From the NCBI GenBank assembly GCA_965238265.1, contig OZ250185.1, positions 558,001 through 622,000 on the forward strand: a stretch of 64,000 nt of DNA. Reading direction: 5' to 3'. Origin of the DNA: JAJDUF01 sp965238265 (GTDB taxonomy: Bacteria > Chloroflexota > UBA11872 > UBA12225 > JAJDUF01). A program made the translations under genes and the position numbers. Each line of letters opens with the position of its first letter. Position 1 is the first letter of the stretch. The notes beneath the pieces were generated by a model that made no database searches, had not been told where the DNA came from, and saw nothing but the letters and a program-made list of their open reading frames with translations. This document shows, piece by piece, positions 33,784 to 42,005 of this stretch.

Positions 33784-35154
33784 ATGCGCTTCGCCTTTTG
33801 GGTTATCGGCTGCCAAATGAACGTGGCCGATTCCGAGCGCCTGGCCCGCGTCCTCACCGAGCAGGGCCATGTGCAGGTACCGGATACCGCTGGCGCTGAT
33901 CTCGTCGTGCTGATGAGTTGCTCAGTCCGCCAGACCGCCGAGGACCGTCTGTGGGGGCAGCTGCGCGAGGTGGCGCAGCTCAAGAGCGCGCGCACCTCGC
34001 TCGTCGTGGCCGCTAGCGGCTGCGTCTCGGACGGTGACGTGGCCGGGTTCCTGCGCCGGGCGCCGGTCGTGGATGTCTACGTTGATCCGCGGCAGCCCGA
34101 GTCGCTGCTGGAATGGCTGGCCGACCGCGGCCTCGCCGATGCACCGGATTTCGGCGATCTCGACCTCGGAGCGCTGGTGCCCCGGCAGGGCCTCGACCAC
34201 ACTGCCGTGGCGCTGCACGGCGTCTCGCGGCATGTGCCCGCCATCTATGGCTGCAACTACCGTTGCACCTATTGCATCGTCCCATACACTCGCGGTCCGC
34301 AAATCTCGCGCCCGGTAGATGAGATTAGCCGTGAGGTCGAGTGGCTGGTGCAGGGTGAAGGTGCCCGTGAGGTCACGGTGCTCGGCCAGACGGTGGATGC
34401 CTATGGGGAAGACCTGCCCGAGCAGCCGCGGCTCTCCCACCTGCTGGCGCGCCTCGACCGCATCGAGGGGCTAGAACGGGTGCGCTTCCTGACTTCCCAC
34501 CCCAATCATATGACCCTCGACCTCATTGACGCGGTGGGCAGTCTCCCGCATGTCTGCGAGCACATCAATCTGCCTTTCCAGGCCGGCGACAACGATGTGC
34601 TGCGGCGGATGGCCCGCCGCTATCGGTCCGAAGATTATCGCGCGCTCATCGGGAAGATCCGCGAGCGCGTGCCGGACGTATCGCTCTCGACCGACGTGAT
34701 CGTGGGCTTCCCCGGCGAGACGGAGGCGCAGTTCGAGCGCACGCTGGCGATGCTCCGTGACATCGAGTTCGACGTGGTGCATGTCGCCATGTATTCGCCA
34801 CGGAGAGGTACTCCGGCCCCGGCAGTGTGGCCGGACGATGTGCCGCCGGCCGAAAAGAAGCGCCGCCGCCGCGCCGTCGAGGAGACGCAGCGCGAGATTG
34901 CCCTGCGCCGCAACCAAGCACTCGTCGGCGAAGTGGCGGAGGTGCTCGTCGAAGGGCCATCGCAGCGCCGCAAGGATCGGCAGGCAGCGACCCGGCGTTG
35001 GGGGGGGCGCACCCGCACGAACAAGCTGGTCTTCTTCGCGCACGACGGCAATCCGACGGGCGAGCTGACTCCGGTGCGGATCACCCAAGCCGCTCCGTGG
35101 TACCTCGACGGAGTCCCGGCCGGCCCGACCACTATCTCTGCCTCACCCTACTGA
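33784..35154 (+). CDS. miaB: tRNA-2-methylthio-N6-dimethylallyladenosine synthase
   Basis: The 456-residue protein has the N-terminal methylthiotransferase domain with C10 (GCQMN), C46 (MSCSVR) and C80 (SGCVS) for one Fe-S cluster. The radical SAM cluster is C157, C161 and C164 in YGCNYRCTYCIVPYTRG. TSHPNHMTLDLIDAV, HINLPFQAGDNDVLRRMARR and a C-terminal TRAM domain (GEVAEVLVEGPS to TPVRITQA) follow. It adds the methylthio group to i6A37 of tRNAs reading UNN codons. Length and order are standard. Confidence 0.93.
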   Translation: MRFAFWVIGCQMNVADSERLARVLTEQGHVQVPDTAGADLVVLMSCSVRQTAEDRLWGQLREVAQLKSARTSLVVAASGCVSDGDVAGFLRRAPVVDVYVDPRQPESLLEWLADRGLADAPDFGDLDLGALVPRQGLDHTAVALHGVSRHVPAIYGCNYRCTYCIVPYTRGPQISRPVDEISREVEWLVQGEGAREVTVLGQTVDAYGEDLPEQPRLSHLLARLDRIEGLERVRFLTSHPNHMTLDLIDAVGSLPHVCEHINLPFQAGDNDVLRRMARRYRSEDYRALIGKIRERVPDVSLSTDVIVGFPGETEAQFERTLAMLRDIEFDVVHVAMYSPRRGTPAPAVWPDDVPPAEKKRRRRAVEETQREIALRRNQALVGEVAEVLVEGPSQRRKDRQAATRRWGGRTRTNKLVFFAHDGNPTGELTPVRITQAAPWYLDGVPAGPTTISASPY

Positions 35155-35182
35155 CCACCGGCCACCGGCCACTGACCACTGA
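35150..35182. repeat. Repeat family E after miaB
   Basis: CTGACCACCGGCCACCGGCC continuing into ACTGACCACTGATC, overlapping the miaB stop codon. Same family as in gcvPB and ileS. Confidence 0.7.
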
Positions 35183-35283
35183 TCGGCGGCCAAGCCGTCG
35201 GGACGATCACAGCGTCCGCACGTTGGAATTATGCGGGATGGTGACGTGATGTCCCCGGCGCCGCCGCCGCCTTCTGTTGAAGT

Positions 35284-37062
35284 GTGAATGTTCATTCTGC
35301 CCAACGACCGCTGCAGCGAATAACGCTGGCGCTCATCCTGTGCTGGCTTGTGGGGTGCCAGTCGGCCTCGGCGCCAGCGCCGGTGCCGCTCTCCCCGGCG
35401 GACTATTGGTCCGAGACCGCAGCCATCGCGCGCTCCGCGACTCAGCACGTCCGCCTGTTCAACAACGCCCTGCGCGCCTTCTCGGAGGAGCGCTTGACCT
35501 TCGAGCAGTTTCGTCTCGCGCTCTCCCGACTGGCTCCCGAGGTCTTCGCGCTTGGTCAGCGGCTCGTCGCCGTGAACCCACCGGAGAGCGCGCTGGCGGC
35601 GCATGCCGGCCTCGTCGAGGCGGTGGACCTCCTGACCCTCGCGGGCCGCGAAGCTCGTTTCCTCGCTGAGGACGGTGATCACCGGCATGTGGCCGCGATT
35701 GCGGTGTTTCTGCCGGAAGCGCAAGCGCGGCTCGCGGCCTTTAGCGCCGCGCTCCCAGCCTCCGCAGCAGCGACCGTGATCCGACAGGAGATCGAGCAGC
35801 TCGGCGCAGGACGGACCGTTGCTACCGTCGCGCGCACCTTCCTGGTGACCCTAGGCCCATTCTCGTCAACCGCTGACGCCCGGCAAGCCGTAGCCACGCT
35901 GGCCTTGGCTGGCGAGCCGGCCCTGCCCCAGTCCCCGCCCTACATCGTGACCGTCGGGAGGTATGCTGCCCGCTGGGAGGCCGAGCAGGCCGCCACGGCC
36001 AGTCGTGTGGACGGCGTGCCCGCTCGGGTCGAAGTGGAGTACGCCTATGACTTCCACACGGAGCTAGAGCAGCCGCCCAGCGGCCATTACTGGCGCGAAA
36101 TGATCTGGCTCCAGGCGCTCAGTTTCCCCGGGTCCTTGGTAGATACCGCCGCGGACGGCAGCTTCATCCTTGTCGCCTCCCGCGACGGCGCCGTCCAAGG
36201 TTGGCAGGGCGACGGGAAGTATCGGTGGCACAAAGACCTTGATGCCGCCCTGGTCAGCCTGGACCTGGCCGCCCAGGGGAACCGGGCCGTCCTCACCGGC
36301 TATGAATCGTTCCTGCTGTCGTCGGAAGCCGAGGTCATCTGGCGATCACTCATTCCGAATGAGCGCGACATCCTCACGCAAGCGCTGATCTCCGACGATG
36401 GCAGCCATGTCACGCTCCGTTCCGAGCCGTCCGGCGGAGCGGGCACGGTGCATGCGCTCGACGCGAGGACGCACCTGTGGCCCACCCAGGATTACATCGG
36501 CGCCCGGGACATCGCGCTTACGCCCGATGGGTCGAAAGTCGCCATTGCCTCGGCCAAGGACCGCGTCAACTACTTTATCCTGGTGAGCATCCCCCGGGGT
36601 GAGCGACTGCAACGCTTCGAGCTGCCGTCAGCTCCGGAACGGGTGGCGCTGACGGACACGGCCAGCCACGCGGCCATCTTGATCGGTCAGGAGGTGTTGT
36701 TCTACCGCTTGCAAGACGAGAGTCTCCTGTGGCGCCAGCCGGTACCCGGCAAGCTGATGGCCTTGACACCGGACGGACAGCTGCTCGTTACCGCTGGCCA
36801 ACGGGGACTGCTGGCCACCTCGCGCTCAGGCCAGCAGCTCTGGCGGCAGGAAGATGTGCAAGTAGCGGCGCTTGCCGTCAATCGGCAGTATGTTGTTGCC
36901 CGGACCGACCGCGAGCGGTTGGACGTGTTTGCGCTCGATGGTTCGCGCCTGGGAGCCGTCTATACACCGGGGCGCTTGCTTTCCTTTGCGCTGGCGCGAG
37001 ATAGTAGTCTGCTGGTCGCCACCGACGACGAGCGCAATATGATCGCCTGGCAGCTGCCGTGA
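35284..37062 (+). CDS. Lipoprotein with SPOR-like segment and WD40/PQQ-like propeller
   Basis: The 592-residue protein starts at GTG 35284, with signal QRITLALILCWLVGC and lipidated C25. Residues about 180-230 (FLVTLGPFSSTADARQAVAT and PYIVTVGRYAARWEAEQAAT) look like one or two SPOR-type repeats, which bind denuded peptidoglycan in other proteins. Residues 270-590 form a propeller: VDTAADGSFILVASRDGAVQ, ALTPDGQLLVTAGQRGLLAT and LLVATDDERNMIAWQLP. It should be anchored outside the membrane. Function unknown, possibly envelope-associated. It stands alone. Confidence 0.7.
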   Translation: MNVHSAQRPLQRITLALILCWLVGCQSASAPAPVPLSPADYWSETAAIARSATQHVRLFNNALRAFSEERLTFEQFRLALSRLAPEVFALGQRLVAVNPPESALAAHAGLVEAVDLLTLAGREARFLAEDGDHRHVAAIAVFLPEAQARLAAFSAALPASAAATVIRQEIEQLGAGRTVATVARTFLVTLGPFSSTADARQAVATLALAGEPALPQSPPYIVTVGRYAARWEAEQAATASRVDGVPARVEVEYAYDFHTELEQPPSGHYWREMIWLQALSFPGSLVDTAADGSFILVASRDGAVQGWQGDGKYRWHKDLDAALVSLDLAAQGNRAVLTGYESFLLSSEAEVIWRSLIPNERDILTQALISDDGSHVTLRSEPSGGAGTVHALDARTHLWPTQDYIGARDIALTPDGSKVAIASAKDRVNYFILVSIPRGERLQRFELPSAPERVALTDTASHAAILIGQEVLFYRLQDESLLWRQPVPGKLMALTPDGQLLVTAGQRGLLATSRSGQQLWRQEDVQVAALAVNRQYVVARTDRERLDVFALDGSRLGAVYTPGRLLSFALARDSSLLVATDDERNMIAWQLP

Positions 37063-37313
37063 TGGTCCGCCCGGCATCTAGGGGGCGCCCGGATCCCGGC
37101 CGGTTGCCCTTACTTACGCGGACCTGACGGAGATTGCAAAGTGAAACGAGGCTTGTGGTCCCGCTCAGTAGCCCGCACCTCCGGGCGCGTTGCTGGGTTC
37201 CGCTGCACTAGAACGTTCGTTCTGGGAGGGGGGGGGTAATTACAACTCCCCTCCGCCTCCTGGCTATCGCCCTGTGCCGCGCGGGAGGCGCAGGCCGGCT
37301 GCTCCTGCTCGCC
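37063..37313. other. Intergenic region, possible SOS-box-like sequence
   Basis: About 250 bases without a gene. AGAACGTTCGTTCT at 37210-37223 has the GAAC-N4-GTTC form of LexA sites known in several phyla, followed by a run of G. One match of this size is expected by chance in a window this long. Confidence 0.25.
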
Positions 37314-38946
37314 GTGGGTTGCGTCATTGGCACGCTGTTCCTGCTGTCCTCGCCGCTTGACGCGCAAACGTCTACCGATCCCACTCCCACTCCCGATCCC
37401 ACGCTGGTCACGGCCTGCTCGAACGGCACCGTTGTCCCCGATACCACCCAGACCGGTCTCATTAGTGACTGCGCCTGGCTTTTGCAGATGAAAGCCGACC
37501 TGATTGGGACGGGGGCGGGGGCTGGGACGCTGAACTGGAGCGCAAGCATTGCCATCACGGCCTGGGACGGCATCCAGGTCACAGACAGCCGCGTGTCCAG
37601 TGTGGAATTGGACTCCAGATCGCTGACCGGTGTCGTCCCACCCGCACTGGGTAACCTCACCCAGCTGCAACACCTGTCCCTGTGGGACAACCAGTTGAGC
37701 GGGCCGATCCCCGCTGCCCTGGGCAACCTCATGTTGTTGGAGTCCATGTACCTGGACCGCAACGAGTTGAGCGGTCCCATCCCCGTGGGCCTTGCCGACC
37801 CCGGCGACCTCGCAGCGCTGCGAATCCTGTATCTGTACGACAACGAGTTGAGCGGGGAGATCCCCGAGGAGCTGGGCAACCTCGCGCAGTTGCAGACGCT
37901 ATCGCTGTCCCGCAACGAGTTGAGTGGTTCGATCCCCGCTGCCCTGGGCAGCCTCGCCAACCTGCAACACCTGTCCCTGTGGGACAACCAGTTGAGCGGG
38001 CCCATCCCGGCCGCGGTGGGCAAGCTGGCGCAGCTGGCGCAGCTGGGCCTCTCCTGTAACCGGTTGACCGGCCGCGTCCCCATGGAACTGGGCGCTATCA
38101 CCACGCTGACGGAGGCGTATCTCTAGGGCAACGACATGTTAGCCCTGGGTCCCGCCGAGCTTCCGGCCAACCTGGAGCGCGATGGGCGCACGGTGGTCCT
38201 AACCGGTCTCTGCCGAGGGGATGAGCCGCCACCACCGTCGAGCGCGCCGCGGCCGCCGTCAATCTCGTCAACCTCGTCAGACGACGATGACGACGACGAC
38301 CGACCGGCCGGCGGCGCACCCACCCACGCCGACCCCGCCGCCGCTGCCCCGGCTCCTGGGCGATAGCGGCGTCGCGACGGCCTGGGAGTACCCCGGTGAT
38401 CGCGTGCTGCTCCGCATCCACTACGGCCGGCCGGTGGTCGCGGCGGAGGTCGAAATCGGGGTCGGCTGGCTGGCTGCGGACGGTACGGAGCAGGTCCTGG
38501 TCGGGTTCGTGCGCGACGGGACGTTGGGGCAGACGTATGCCGTGGTGCGGCGGGAGTCCGACGGGCAGATCGTGCGCTGGTGGATCGCGCCGGACAGCCC
38601 GTGGGTCTCCGTGATCCCCTGGGAGCTTGTGAACCGCGACTACACCTTCCCGGTGGGAGTGATCGCCGCGATCCCCTTGGACGAGCAGCACCCGCAGCCG
38701 CACCAGCTGGCGCGGCGCTTCGATGGGGGGGTGCTCGATGGGATGGATAACCGCATCTTTGCCTACAGTGCCGACCGGAGCCAGTGGCGGCACGTGCCGG
38801 ACGTGGCGACGTTCCAGGCGCTCGGCTTCTACTGGTGCGACGTGACGGCGGCGGATGCCGACTTCTTCGCGCGGATCACCCTGGGGCCACCCTACCCGGC
38901 CAGCAGTGTGCCGGCCCGGTCGGACTACCCCAACTGCCGGATGTAG
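37314..38946 (+). pseudogene. Leucine-rich-repeat protein gene, decayed
   Basis: From GTG 37314 the frame has a hydrophobic leader, then a plant-type LRR domain with repeats such as LSLWDNQLSGPIPAALGNL and LYLYDNELSGEIPEELGNL. A TAG at 38124 interrupts the frame, which then continues as NDMLALGPAELPANLERDGR into a Pro/Ser/Asp-rich linker. The C-terminal part (TAWEYPGDRVLLRIHYGRPV to SVPARSDYPNCRM) is in another frame after an Asp-codon run near 38285. A possible earlier beginning (ATT at 37239 after a G-rich tract) would give a full signal peptide, implying the start is also lost. It was probably a secreted protein. Confidence 0.62.
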
Positions 38947-38976
38947 AGCAGTAGTCAGTGGAGCGGGGGAGTCTGC

Positions 38977-39050
38977 CGCCCGTCATTCCCGCGCAAGCGG
39001 GAATCCACGTCCCCCGGCCGCTGGACTGCGGCTTTCGCCGGAGTGACGCT
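38977..39050. repeat. Palindromic repeat, family A
   Basis: GTCATTCCCGCGCAAGCGGG with AATCCACG, then GCGGCTTTCGCCGGAGTGACG, lie between the LRR pseudogene and the Uma2 gene, which converge on it. It may serve as a bidirectional terminator-like hairpin. Confidence 0.65.
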
Positions 39051-39080
39051 GGGCGGAGCGGCAGCCTTGCGCCGCTGGGC

Positions 39081-39920
39081 TTATTCCGCTTGCTGCCGGC
39101 GGAGCCGCTCCCGCAGCCGCCGCAGCTCGGCTTCGGCCGTCAAGCGGGCCGCGCGTTCGGCTGCGGCACGGTCTTCAGCCCCGGCGGCACGGTCCTCGGC
39201 CGTCAAGCGGGCCGCCCGCTCGGCTGCGGCACGGTCTTCAGCCCCGGCGGCACGGTCTTCGGCCGTCAAGCGGGCCGCCCGCTCGGCAGCGTGCTGGGCT
39301 TGCAGCTCGGTCGGGGTGGGCAGATACGCGCCGGCCACCGGATCGTACACCCGCAGGTGGCCCTCGTCCCAACACAGGTCCAGCCCCAACACCGGGCTGT
39401 GGCCCCAGATCAACCCCCCCGGCTCCGCAGTGATCCGGAGCGGCTCGTATACGCCGTTGACCAGGCGCTCCCCGGCCAGCGCCACATCGTGATACCGGCC
39501 CCCGGTGTGGTCGAACCGCCAGTATTCGCCCACCCCATAGCCCGCGTACCCGGCCCGCTTGACCGTGTAATCGCGCCGCCCGGTGCTCCGCGAGGCCACT
39601 TCCAGCACAAAGTCCGGCGGCTGGCCCACTTCACTCAGCACATAGCCGTTGCGCGCCACGATGGCGGCGGGATTGACCCCGAACGCGACCATGCAGTCCG
39701 GCGCCAGCCGCTCCGCATCGTTGCCGGCCTCGTGCCGGAGGTAGCCCGCGCCACAGATCAGCACGTCGGCGCGCGGGGCAAAGTGGGCTTGCAGGACACT
39801 GTCGAACGCCACGATCCGGAGGTGTTGCTGCATATCGGGTATCCGGGGCGGATCGGGGAGCGGCTCCAGGTGCGCGAACTCGCCGGGTGGTGGTGGGCGG
39901 AGGGCGATCTTGGTTGCCAT
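39081..39920 (-). CDS. Uma2-family (DUF820) endonuclease-like protein with repeat coiled-coil tail
   Basis: From MATKIALRPPPPGEF the 279-residue protein has the PD-(D/E)XK-like core of Uma2 proteins: LAPDCMVAFGV, GQPPDFVLEVASRST and YAGYGVGEYWRFD. The C-terminus carries three units of a 21-residue repeat (AERAARLTAEDRAAGAEDR and so on), encoded by 63-bp tandem DNA repeats at about 39133-39295 and ending in LRRLRERLRRQQAE, probably a coiled coil. Uma2 proteins are very abundant in Chloroflexota and cyanobacteria, with no settled role. The upstream frame extension to 40064 is rejected. Confidence 0.85.
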   Translation of the reverse strand: MATKIALRPPPPGEFAHLEPLPDPPRIPDMQQHLRIVAFDSVLQAHFAPRADVLICGAGYLRHEAGNDAERLAPDCMVAFGVNPAAIVARNGYVLSEVGQPPDFVLEVASRSTGRRDYTVKRAGYAGYGVGEYWRFDHTGGRYHDVALAGERLVNGVYEPLRITAEPGGLIWGHSPVLGLDLCWDEGHLRVYDPVAGAYLPTPTELQAQHAAERAARLTAEDRAAGAEDRAAAERAARLTAEDRAAGAEDRAAAERAARLTAEAELRRLRERLRRQQAE

Positions 39921-40012
39921 CGGGGGCCTCGTGCGGGATAGCCGGTTCGCGCGGTAACGGTATGGGACGACCCGGCAGCAGCAGTATAGCCGACCGGGAG
40001 CCGCGGCGTCGG

Positions 40013-41014
40013 TCAGAGGCGTTGCGGCCGGCCGGTGCGCGCCGCCTCCTGCAAGGCGTTGCAAATCACGACGGTCCGCACTCCGTCGCGGACCGTGCAG
40101 AGGGGCTCTCCATCGGTGCGGATCGCTTCGAGCAGGCTCATCAGCATCGGGTACGGCCCGATCACTTTGCGCCGCTCCGCTTCCGATAGCTCATTGGCAT
40201 CAACGTAGGCCAGCTCGCAGCCGCCGAAGTCTACCCGGCTGGTGTGCTCCGTAAACACCGCGCTGCGCTCGCCATCCCATACCTCGTGAAACCACTTCGA
40301 CACGAACGGATTGAAGCCTTGATCGCAGCTGATGACGGTGGAGAGTGACCCGTTGCGCCACAGGATCGTGCCGACGAGTGCATCAGGCCCCGCCGTCGTG
40401 TTCTTGGTCTCCGGCTCGAACAGCCGACCTTCGGCATAGACTCGCTCCGGCTCGCTGTCCATCAGGTAGGTCAGCAGGTCAACGGTATGGCAGGCCGTGT
40501 TGGTCAGCAGGCCACCCTCGTCTATGCCGTCTATCTTGCTCCAGATGCGGTGGTGGTACGTCTGTTGCATGGCCAGCTGGCCGTGGCTCAGGCGGGGAGA
40601 GGGGATCAGCTCCTTGGCCTTTTGCACCGCTGGCGATGCCCGAAACTTGTGGTCTATGACCACCTTGACCCCCGCCCGTTCGACGGCCTCGGCCACCTCG
40701 ACCGCCTGCTGCCAGGTCAGGCATAAGGGCTTCTCCAACAGCATATGCTTGCCGGCCTGCGCCCCGGCGATTCCGAGGCGATGATGCGCCAGGCTGTGCG
40801 TCGGCATCATCAACAGCTCGATGCTGTCGTCGCGCATGATCCGGTCGGCATCGGTGGTGGCGTAGCGTCCCCCGAACTCGTCGCACGCCTGCTGTGCCGC
40901 CTCCAGCTTGATATCGCAGAAGCCGACCAGCTCCAGGCCAGCCAACTGGGCCGCGCGAGCCTGCATGTGCCCCATATTGCCACAGCCGATGAGTGCCGCC
41001 TTCATCGTTGCCAT
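40013..41014 (-). CDS. Gfo/Idh/MocA-family oxidoreductase
   Basis: Start at MATMKAALIGCGNMG (41014); the 86-residue upstream extension overlaps the neighbour and is rejected. The 333-residue protein has the Rossmann motif GCGNMGH, the LLEKPLCLTWQQAVEVAEAV signature with the active-site Lys, VVIDHKFRASPAVQ and GLLTNTACHTVDLLTYL. It is the last catabolic gene of a minus-strand run with a sugar isomerase/epimerase, a sulfatase-fold enzyme and a solute-binding protein. This fits uptake and oxidation of a modified sugar or inositol. Confidence 0.93.
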   Translation of the reverse strand: MATMKAALIGCGNMGHMQARAAQLAGLELVGFCDIKLEAAQQACDEFGGRYATTDADRIMRDDSIELLMMPTHSLAHHRLGIAGAQAGKHMLLEKPLCLTWQQAVEVAEAVERAGVKVVIDHKFRASPAVQKAKELIPSPRLSHGQLAMQQTYHHRIWSKIDGIDEGGLLTNTACHTVDLLTYLMDSEPERVYAEGRLFEPETKNTTAGPDALVGTILWRNGSLSTVISCDQGFNPFVSKWFHEVWDGERSAVFTEHTSRVDFGGCELAYVDANELSEAERRKVIGPYPMLMSLLEAIRTDGEPLCTVRDGVRTVVICNALQEAARTGRPQRL

Positions 41015-41051
41015 CGTCTTACTGTACTCCTGTCCCTCGGTGCGTTGCCAT

Positions 41052-41993
41052 TCAGGCTGTACTTGCTGCTTGGGCTTGCTCCACCAGCCGGAGCGTATTG
41101 GCGTAGCTGCGGCGCATCGCGTCCGCCTGCGTCCCGCCAGGGGGCCGGTAGTGCGTGGCCACCGCGATAACGATGTCGGTGTGGTCGCGGGCGAAGGTGC
41201 GGAAGAGCGCCGCGTAGTCCACGTCCCCGGTGCCGACGGGCACATACGCAAACCGACACGCCGGCCCGTCATGCACGCGGAGGTCCTTCAGGTGCAGACT
41301 GGTGAGGTAGGGCTTGAGGCGCCGGTAGCCGGCCGTGATGGTGTCCACTTCCCCGGAGTTGTAGTTATCGGCCGGTCCCCAGCGGCACCGCAGCCGCGGC
41401 GAGCCGACGCGCACCATGATCCGGCAGAAGTTGCGGCTCGTGTTGGTGTAGTTCCAGGGCATCATCCCGATGGCGATGTCCGTAGCGTGGCGCTCGGCAA
41501 GCTCGGCCACGATACTCCACGCTTTGACGAGCTTGTCCTGCGTCGCCGGAGGGATGTCCCCGCCGCCCGTGGCATAACGCTGCGGCCAGGTCGGGCTGAC
41601 CCGCTGGCCCTGCTGATACTCGCCGGGCCAGGCGAAACCGTGGACCCGCACGTTCGCGCCGCCGACGCCCTGGCAGAAGTCTATGCTCCGGCGGACGAGA
41701 TCGAGGTCGTGCCGGAAGGTGGGATGCGTGGGGATATCGGCTAAGGCGAGCTCGTCAATGTGTAGCTCCTTGAAGGGGTTGGGCGTGCAGCCGACGCCGT
41801 GTACCTGGAGGCCGTGCGCCTCAAGCTGGCGGCGGTAGGGGGCTGCGCCGGCCGCGCTGAGGTGCGCCTGGTCGTTGACGAAGAACTCGGCGTAGGCGGC
41901 GCCTAGCTCCTGGGCCAGCGCGGCGGCCCGCTCGAATGACTCGCCCGTCTCACTGAGGTTGACACCCAGCTTGAACGTGTAGCTGCCGGTCAT
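41052..41993 (-). CDS. Sugar phosphate isomerase/epimerase (xylose isomerase-like TIM barrel)
   Basis: The 313-residue protein reads as the AP endonuclease 2/IolE-type barrel: FKLGVNLSETGESFERAAAL, LRRQLEAHGLQVHGVG-like YRRQLEAHGLQVHGVGCTPN, ANVRVHGF, GPADNYNSGEV and YLTSLHLKDLRVHDG, with likely metal ligands Asp, His and Glu. It probably isomerises or epimerises a keto-sugar or inosose. The gene starts 12 bases after the sulfatase-fold gene stop. Confidence 0.85.
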   Translation of the reverse strand: MTGSYTFKLGVNLSETGESFERAAALAQELGAAYAEFFVNDQAHLSAAGAAPYRRQLEAHGLQVHGVGCTPNPFKELHIDELALADIPTHPTFRHDLDLVRRSIDFCQGVGGANVRVHGFAWPGEYQQGQRVSPTWPQRYATGGGDIPPATQDKLVKAWSIVAELAERHATDIAIGMMPWNYTNTSRNFCRIMVRVGSPRLRCRWGPADNYNSGEVDTITAGYRRLKPYLTSLHLKDLRVHDGPACRFAYVPVGTGDVDYAALFRTFARDHTDIVIAVATHYRPPGGTQADAMRRSYANTLRLVEQAQAASTA

Positions 41994-42005
41994 GGGAGCG
42001 ACATC

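Noticed and set aside
37210..37223. AGAACGTTCGTTCT as a LexA site
   Set aside because: Form is right but a single match is expected by chance at this window length, and the downstream gene is a decayed LRR gene with no SOS connection.
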